The translations under genes and the position numbers were made by a program. Shown piece by piece: positions 7,369-11,476 of a stretch of 11,476 bases of DNA. Under the pieces are notes generated by a model, which searched no databases, was not told where the DNA came from, and saw only the letters and a program-made list of their open reading frames with translations. Each line of letters starts with the position of its first letter. Position 1 is the first letter of the stretch. The stretch is from an uncultured Rickettsiales bacterium (lineage in GTDB: Bacteria; Pseudomonadota; Alphaproteobacteria; Rickettsiales; Deianiraeaceae), in the NCBI GenBank assembly GCA_937906355.1, contig CALCWF010000023.1:1-11476 (forward strand), written 5' to 3'.

Positions 7369-9795
7369 ATGACGATAAAGAAATACTTTACAAACGAGAA
7401 TGGTGAGAAATGTATTCTGCCAATCGTCCCCATAAGGGATATTGTTATCTTCCCAAATACAATTGTTCCCGTTTTCATCGGAAAAAGTAAGACAATCAAC
7501 GCATTAAATCACGCGTTATCTACGGATAGCGATGTCTTCGTTATACCACAGGTCGGTAATGTTTTCGGCTTCGATGTAACAGTGATAAACGTAAAAAGCA
7601 TCGGAACTATATGCAAAATAGCACAAATAGCAAAATTGCCAGATGGAACAATGAAGGTCGTCTTCAATTGCATGTGTAGGGCAAAGTTAGAGACAAGCGA
7701 CTCAGATAAAGACTATCTGATCGGAGAGGTTACGCCGATAGCTCCAAAAGAACTGCAAGATGAGGTGAAAAATACGTCTCTCATGATAGAAATAAAAGAA
7801 TTACTCAAAAAGTTCAAAGATATAAATGATAAAATTCCATTAGATGTGTATCAAAATATTCTAGCGATAAATGAGCCAGACGTGTTCTCGGACGTAATAG
7901 TTTCGAGGTTAGATATCTCACTAAAATGTAAATTTGAAATTTTACAAATAATTAATTTAGAGGAAAGACTTGAGAAAATAATCGAAGTTCTCGTGAAAGA
8001 AAACGGATTCCATGAAATACAAACAGAAATACATAAACGCACCAACAAAAACATAGAAAAAAATAACAGAGAATACTATCTCCAAGAACAAATGAAAGTT
8101 ATCAGAAAAGAACTCGGAGACGGTGAGAGTCCATTCGATTTGAGCGATAAATACGAACGCAAAATAGAAGAAAAACACCTACCAGAAAAAGTCGCGGAAA
8201 AGGTTCGCGAGGAGATCAAACGCTTGAAATATCTTGGTCCAATGTCAAGTGAAGCCGGTGTCGTTCGTGGATACCTAGATACAATATTCGACTTACCTTG
8301 GTGCGAAAAGAGTGAGCTAAAAAAAGACATAGATTTCGCAAAACAATACTTAGATGATAGTCATTATGGAATGGAAAAGGCGAAAGAAAGAATATTGGAA
8401 AGTATAGCCGTGCAGATTAAAACTGGCGAGCAACCAAAAAGAACAATATTGTGTCTCTACGGGGCACCTGGAGTCGGAAAAACCAGTCTTGCGGAAGCAA
8501 TGGCAAAAGCAACCGGGCGTGAGTTCGTGAAAATATCTCTTGGTGGTGTTTGCGACGAAGCCGAAATCCGCGGACATCGTAAGACGTATCTCGGATCTAT
8601 GCCGGGTAAGATAATAATGGCAATGAAGCAAGCAAAAACTGTGAATCCGCTTATCCTTCTAGATGAAATCGACAAGCTGTCTAGCGATAGTCGTGGGGAT
8701 CCGGCGTCTGCACTGCTTGAAGTGCTAGATTATCAACAAAATAATAAGTTCTCCGACCACTATCTTGAGGTCGAATACGATTTATCGCAAGTAATGTTCG
8801 TAGCTACTGCAAATAGTCTGAAAATAAATTACGCATTACTCGACAGATTAGAGGTAATAAAAGTTCCCAGCTATCTGGAACAGGAAAAGTTTAAAATCGC
8901 AAAAAATTATATAATAACTCGTCAAATGAAGGAAAACGGTCTCGAGAATACCGAGTTCTCTATAAGCGATGAGGCGATTCTCGATGTAATTAAGTATTAC
9001 ACACGTGAAGCTGGCGTTCGTGAATTAGAACGTAAAATTGCAAAAATATGTAGAAAAAGTGTAATTAAAATCCTACAAACTAACGAGCCTGTCACGATAG
9101 ACGAACATAACATAAAAGACTTTTTAGGCGTTAGAAAATACGAACATACGATAATCGAGCGTAAAGATTTCGTAGGCGTCGTCAATGGTCTAGCTTATAC
9201 GGAAGTCGGTGGCGATATCTTGATGATAGAAGCAGTAAAGTATCTAAATGGAAAGGGAGATATAAAGTTTACAGGCGAACTCGGAAACGTCATGAAAGAG
9301 TCGATACAGACTGCTTTCAGTTTGATAAAATCGAAGGCGGAAAGATTTGGAATAGATCCATCTATATTTGGAAAATACGATTTTCACATCCACGTTCCAG
9401 ATGGTGCAACACCGAAAGATGGTCCATCCGCCGGAATCACGATAGTATCAGCAATAGTATCATTGCTAACCAACAATCCAGTATCGAAGTATCTTGCCAT
9501 GACTGGCGAGATATCTCTACGTGGTGCCGTTCTACCAATAGGCGGTCTAAGAGAAAAGCTAACGTCTGCTGTTCGTAGCGGTGTGAGAGAGGTAATAATA
9601 CCAAAAGATAATGAGAAAGATTTAGAAGAGCTACCACAAGATATAGTCAGTAGATTGATAATTCATCCTTGCGATAGAATAGAAAGCGTTATGGACGTTG
9701 TTTTTGGCGAAAATAACAAATGTAAAAACCTATTCGGTGATAAAAGCTTGGAGCGAATTAGAAACATTACAGATTGTAGTATTGATAATATATAG
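7369..9795 (+). CDS. lon: ATP-dependent protease Lon
   Basis: Lon is a cytoplasmic homo-hexameric AAA+ serine protease that degrades misfolded and short-lived regulatory proteins. At 808 residues it is slightly longer than the 784 of E. coli. The order is an N-terminal substrate-binding domain and coiled coil (about 1-310), AAA+ module, then the proteolytic domain. Walker A is GAPGVGKTS (365-373) and Walker B is LILLDEID (428-435). Sensor-1 is N482, the arginine finger R493 and sensor-2 R551. The catalytic dyad is S687 in PKDGPSAG and K730 in GGLREKL, with the same 43-residue separation as S679 and K722 in E. coli. The protein is therefore predicted active. One oddity is C395 in LGGVCDEAEIRGH, where nearly all bacterial Lons have Arg. 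VLDYQQN also departs from the usual VLDPEQN. The start at 7369 gives a normal N-terminus (ILPIVPIRDIVIFPNTIVPV). A possible promoter with an inverted repeat precedes it. Confidence 0.97.
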   Translation: MTIKKYFTNENGEKCILPIVPIRDIVIFPNTIVPVFIGKSKTINALNHALSTDSDVFVIPQVGNVFGFDVTVINVKSIGTICKIAQIAKLPDGTMKVVFNCMCRAKLETSDSDKDYLIGEVTPIAPKELQDEVKNTSLMIEIKELLKKFKDINDKIPLDVYQNILAINEPDVFSDVIVSRLDISLKCKFEILQIINLEERLEKIIEVLVKENGFHEIQTEIHKRTNKNIEKNNREYYLQEQMKVIRKELGDGESPFDLSDKYERKIEEKHLPEKVAEKVREEIKRLKYLGPMSSEAGVVRGYLDTIFDLPWCEKSELKKDIDFAKQYLDDSHYGMEKAKERILESIAVQIKTGEQPKRTILCLYGAPGVGKTSLAEAMAKATGREFVKISLGGVCDEAEIRGHRKTYLGSMPGKIIMAMKQAKTVNPLILLDEIDKLSSDSRGDPASALLEVLDYQQNNKFSDHYLEVEYDLSQVMFVATANSLKINYALLDRLEVIKVPSYLEQEKFKIAKNYIITRQMKENGLENTEFSISDEAILDVIKYYTREAGVRELERKIAKICRKSVIKILQTNEPVTIDEHNIKDFLGVRKYEHTIIERKDFVGVVNGLAYTEVGGDILMIEAVKYLNGKGDIKFTGELGNVMKESIQTAFSLIKSKAERFGIDPSIFGKYDFHIHVPDGATPKDGPSAGITIVSAIVSLLTNNPVSKYLAMTGEISLRGAVLPIGGLREKLTSAVRSGVREVIIPKDNEKDLEELPQDIVSRLIIHPCDRIESVMDVVFGENNKCKNLFGDKSLERIRNITDCSIDNI

Positions 9796-9835
9796 ACACA
9801 GATTACAATAAGTGTATACTTTCTCTAATCATCTC

Positions 9836-9859
9836 TTTGCTTTAGCTCTGTAAAGCAGA
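9836..9859. repeat. Hairpin in the lon/tatA convergent gap
   Basis: TGCTTTA (9838-9844) and TAAAGCA (9851-9857) are perfect complements around the loop GCTCTG. The stem extends outwards by one U-G and one U-A pair. It starts about 40 nt after the lon stop, so it may stabilise or help end the lon transcript. There is no T run on either side, so it is not a canonical rho-independent terminator. The same arm sequence also occurs in the trcR-dnaX gap. Confidence 0.45.
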
Positions 9860-9891
9860 CTAACTACACCTACTCATCAATGACTTGCCTA

Positions 9892-10053
9892 CTAAGGATG
9901 TAATTTAAAATCATCATCAACTGTCGATCCGCATCGCCTTCGCTTAATCAAGCTATCAATACCAGCATAACATCCAATCACCGTAAATATCCTCTGCTCT
10001 CTTATCTTATTTGTCAAAGCCACTCTTTTCGACGTTTTTCGTGTCTTTTTCAT
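9892..10053 (-). CDS. Possible 53-residue basic small protein
   Basis: On the - strand an ATG at 10053 opens a 53-codon frame ending with TAG at 9892, 27 nt downstream of the tatA stop. It could therefore be co-transcribed with tatA. The product begins MKKTRKTSKRVALTNKIREQ and contains RRRC near the C-terminus; it is Lys/Arg-rich with no membrane segment. I do not recognise a family, and it does not match the small ribosomal proteins bL32, bL33, bL34, bL36 or bS21. There is no Shine-Dalgarno sequence. Short open frames arise by chance, and this one could equally be a decayed gene remnant or meaningless. Confidence 0.22.
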   Translation of the reverse strand: MKKTRKTSKRVALTNKIREQRIFTVIGCYAGIDSLIKRRRCGSTVDDDFKLHP

Positions 10054-10079
10054 CTTTGAAAGATTTGATTTTATATTAT

Positions 10080-10463
10080 CTACTTTTTGCTGTTACTTTT
10101 CACTGCTTTCTTCTTATTCTTTTCTTTTTTACTCTTACTAACAATTTTTGTCGCCTCCTTATTATTCTTACTATCGCTGGTAGCTTTTGCTACTTTTGCT
10201 TTTTTGATGGTCGCTTTTTTTGTCTTCACCTTATCCTTATCTACTTTACTTACTTTGCTATTTGCACCTTTCTTCTTCGAACTCTTTGTTTTCTTTTTGA
10301 CGCGACCGCTATCGTTCTCCTCCTCTATATCGTCATCTTCGAGACCTTTCTTGAATGCCTTCATGCCGACACCAAGATCTCTCATTATTCTTGGAACTTT
10401 CCCCGCACCAAAAAGAACAAGAACTATAACAAGAATTATAACAAGCTGTCCGATACCAATCAT
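10080..10463 (-). CDS. tatA: Sec-independent protein translocase subunit TatA, long Lys-rich tail
   Basis: TatA forms the pore-like multimer of the twin-arginine pathway, which exports folded proteins across the inner membrane. This 127-residue protein starts with one membrane helix (residues about 3-18) carrying a polar Gln at position 6. The conserved hinge FGAGKVP (18-24) and an amphipathic helix ending in MKAFKKGL (about 34-41) follow. That layout, and the lack of TatB signatures (an early Glu, LGPxRLP), favour TatA. The remaining 85 or so residues form a low-complexity tail with about 30 lysines, longer than in most TatA proteins (E. coli TatA is 89 residues in all). tatB and tatC are not next to it. 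The start at 10463 is fixed by the membrane helix. A GAGG string lies about 20 nt upstream, too far for a normal ribosome binding site. The long open frames on the opposite strand are shadows of this Lys-rich gene. Confidence 0.88.
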   Translation of the reverse strand: MIGIGQLVIILVIVLVLFGAGKVPRIMRDLGVGMKAFKKGLEDDDIEEENDSGRVKKKTKSSKKKGANSKVSKVDKDKVKTKKATIKKAKVAKATSDSKNNKEATKIVSKSKKEKNKKKAVKSNSKK

Positions 10464-10676
10464 ATTATTAGAATAATAACTACCTCTATAACTATCTTAT
10501 CAATATCCCAAAATCATGGAAACCAATAAAATGCACAATCAAAAAAATAGCACAACCAAAACTATTTCATTGATATGCTAAACTACAAAAAGACAAATAC
10601 AAAAACACAAAATAAGTTCGAGCCAAAATCAACTACGCGATGCTAGTGTCGATCATCATCACACAGGATAAATAGA
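10464..10676. other. 213-bp non-coding gap between rpsG and tatA
   Basis: No convincing gene was found on either strand. The + strand is markedly A/C-rich, so the transcribed - strand is T/G-rich, including several T runs that could help end the rpsG transcript. No strong GC stem precedes those runs. Upstream of tatA on the - strand, TATTAT occurs 9 nt before the ATG and might act as a -10. No tRNA-like structure was seen; the GGCTCGAAC string on the - strand has no matching acceptor or D arm. Confidence 0.5.
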
Positions 10677-11153
10677 CTAAGCTAAATGCGAATAAGCCTT
10701 ATTAGCAAGAGCCATCTTTTGAATAGTAATTCTCTCCTTGATAGCATCTCCTTTTTCCTCCATTACATTTGCCATTTCAGAAGAGAGTGCAGTTATAGCA
10801 TCTACGCCACTCTTTTTGCGGAAAACTTTTATCAAGATCTTCATCCCCAAAAAAAGTCTCCTATAATCAGGAACATCAACAGGAACTTGATAGTTCGCAC
10901 CACCTATACGACGAACCTTCGTTTGAACCGTCGGGCCGATAGCTAATATTATCTCTTTAAAACCATCGTTAACGTTTCCGTACTTACTTTCTATCTTGCT
11001 CTTTATCTTCTCTATCGCCTTCAAAACAATAAGTTCACTGACCTCCTTCTTTCCGTCTATCATCATCATATTGATAAACTTCCCTATCAACTCACTCCCA
11101 TAGACAGAATCAGCAACAACGTCTCTTGGATTCCTTTTTTTACTCCTAGACAT
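10677..11153 (-). CDS. rpsG: 30S ribosomal protein S7
   Basis: uS7 is a primary 16S rRNA-binding protein that nucleates assembly of the 30S head and lines the E-site exit. Its 158 residues fit the family (156-179). Recognisable blocks are the N-terminal MSRSKKRNPRDVVADSVYGSELIGKFIN, DGKK (33-36), and the rRNA-binding VRRIGGANYQVPVDV (80-94). The C-terminus, KMALANKAYSHLA, matches the usual MAEANRAFAHYRW pattern but has lost the final Arg-Trp. In most bacteria rpsG lies between rpsL and fusA. Here tatA follows it, and upstream, after only about 10 bp, lies an unrelated opposite-strand frame. The start at 11153 is supported by the conserved N-terminus. There is no Shine-Dalgarno sequence; a -10-like TATATT lies 9 nt before the ATG (+ strand positions 11163-11168), inside the possibly foreign segment. 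It reads as an intact gene. Confidence 0.95.
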   Translation of the reverse strand: MSRSKKRNPRDVVADSVYGSELIGKFINMMMIDGKKEVSELIVLKAIEKIKSKIESKYGNVNDGFKEIILAIGPTVQTKVRRIGGANYQVPVDVPDYRRLFLGMKILIKVFRKKSGVDAITALSSEMANVMEEKGDAIKERITIQKMALANKAYSHLA

Positions 11154-11162
11154 AATACAAAC

Positions 11163-11476
11163 AATATAAAATGTTCTAGTATCGTTGGTGGTTTAATTGG
11201 ATCTTGCTTTTCTAATAATATAACTTCTAATTGTAATATCAATTTGTATTCATGTGAAAACCATTCAGATATTTCATTAATAGAAGGAAAATTTGCAACT
11301 GGTGGATTGTTAGGTAATGTACAAGGCAATTTTAATGTCAACATAGATAAATGTTTAAGTAGTGGTAATATAACGCAAAAGAATTATTGCTGGCTAGGTG
11401 GTCTAATTGGTAAATTAGATATTACTGGAAAATGCAGCTTATATAATTCTTCCACTTATAATTCTTCAATTGAAAC
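11163..11476 (+). CDS. Fragment of a GLUG-repeat protein without visible start
   Basis: This frame is open to the right edge (about 104 codons). It encodes three glycine motifs: VGGLIG (11184-11201), TGGLLG (11298-11315) and LGGLIG (11394-11411), spaced 38 and 32 codons apart. They are separated by Asn/Ser-rich segments such as NCNINLYSC and NVNIDKCLSSGNI. This matches the GLUG motif found in large, probably beta-helical surface or secreted proteins of bacteria and some protists. Seven cysteines in about 104 residues is unusual for a bacterial surface repeat. The frame is open leftwards through the antisense of rpsG to 10947, yet it has no ATG, GTG or TTG until TTG at 11244, which is inside the repeats. 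The true N-terminus is therefore missing. It is either a broken gene joined to rpsG or the product of a chimeric assembly. Function is unknown. Confidence 0.55.

Noticed and set aside
8350..8631. 93-codon - strand frame inside lon
   Set aside because: It is antisense to the conserved AAA+ region of lon and its product shows no recognisable motif. The other - strand frames in the window's genes are shadows for the same reason.
10011..10529. Two long + strand frames (129 and 172 codons) opposite tatA, rich in Phe and Leu
   Set aside because: They are antisense to the Lys-rich tatA tail (AAA/AAG read as TTT/CTT). They show no domain, while the - strand frame is a clear TatA.
11087..11344. 85-codon - strand frame overlapping the rpsG 5' end and the GLUG segment
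   Set aside because: It has no recognisable domain, overlaps two better-supported frames, and its reading through the junction is coincidental.
1..11476. CRISPR arrays, tRNA genes, rRNA genes, transposases or IS ends
   Set aside because: I looked for spaced direct repeats, T-arm GGTTCGA-type strings with matching acceptor arms, and transposase motifs, and found none. The only direct repeats are the two short tandem duplications upstream of trcR.

Overview
The window looks like the chromosome of an AT-rich alphaproteobacterium, probably a reduced, host-associated one (Rickettsiales- or Holosporales-like). This rests on recognisable protein families rather than on any database search. A TrcR/DUF1013 protein, which is essentially alphaproteobacterial, sits with an alphaproteobacterial-type uracil-DNA glycosylase and a TatA carrying the FGAGK-P hinge. 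Codons are strongly A/T-ending, with ATA very frequent. None of the gene starts has a convincing Shine-Dalgarno sequence.

Layout. Positions 2-7270 carry five genes on the + strand: the 3' part of mrdA (PBP2, cell-wall elongation), a large AsmA-like envelope protein, trcR (DUF1013), a short dnaX (clamp-loader subunit) and a uracil-DNA glycosylase. lon, the ATP-dependent protease, follows on the same strand (7369-9795). Intergenic gaps of about 100-250 bp separate them, so most may have their own promoters. Positions 9796-10079 form a convergent gap. On the - strand are a doubtful 53-codon ORF, tatA (Sec-independent protein export) and rpsG (ribosomal protein S7). From about 11154 to the window end the character of the DNA changes abruptly. 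It becomes a + strand reading frame encoding GLUG-type GGL[IL]G repeats rich in Asn and Cys. This frame has no start codon before its first repeat, and its G/C skew is opposite to that of the DNA before it.

The genes are mostly housekeeping: peptidoglycan synthesis, envelope lipid homeostasis, cell-cycle regulation, replication, base-excision repair, proteolysis, Tat export and translation. They do not form one pathway. I see no new defence, secretion or biosynthetic system. The points most worth checking are the abrupt GLUG/rpsG junction (foreign insertion or assembly chimera), a DnaX that ends where the tau-specific domains should begin, rpsG outside the usual str operon order, and a pattern of -10-like hexamers just upstream of start codons that would fit leaderless transcripts.
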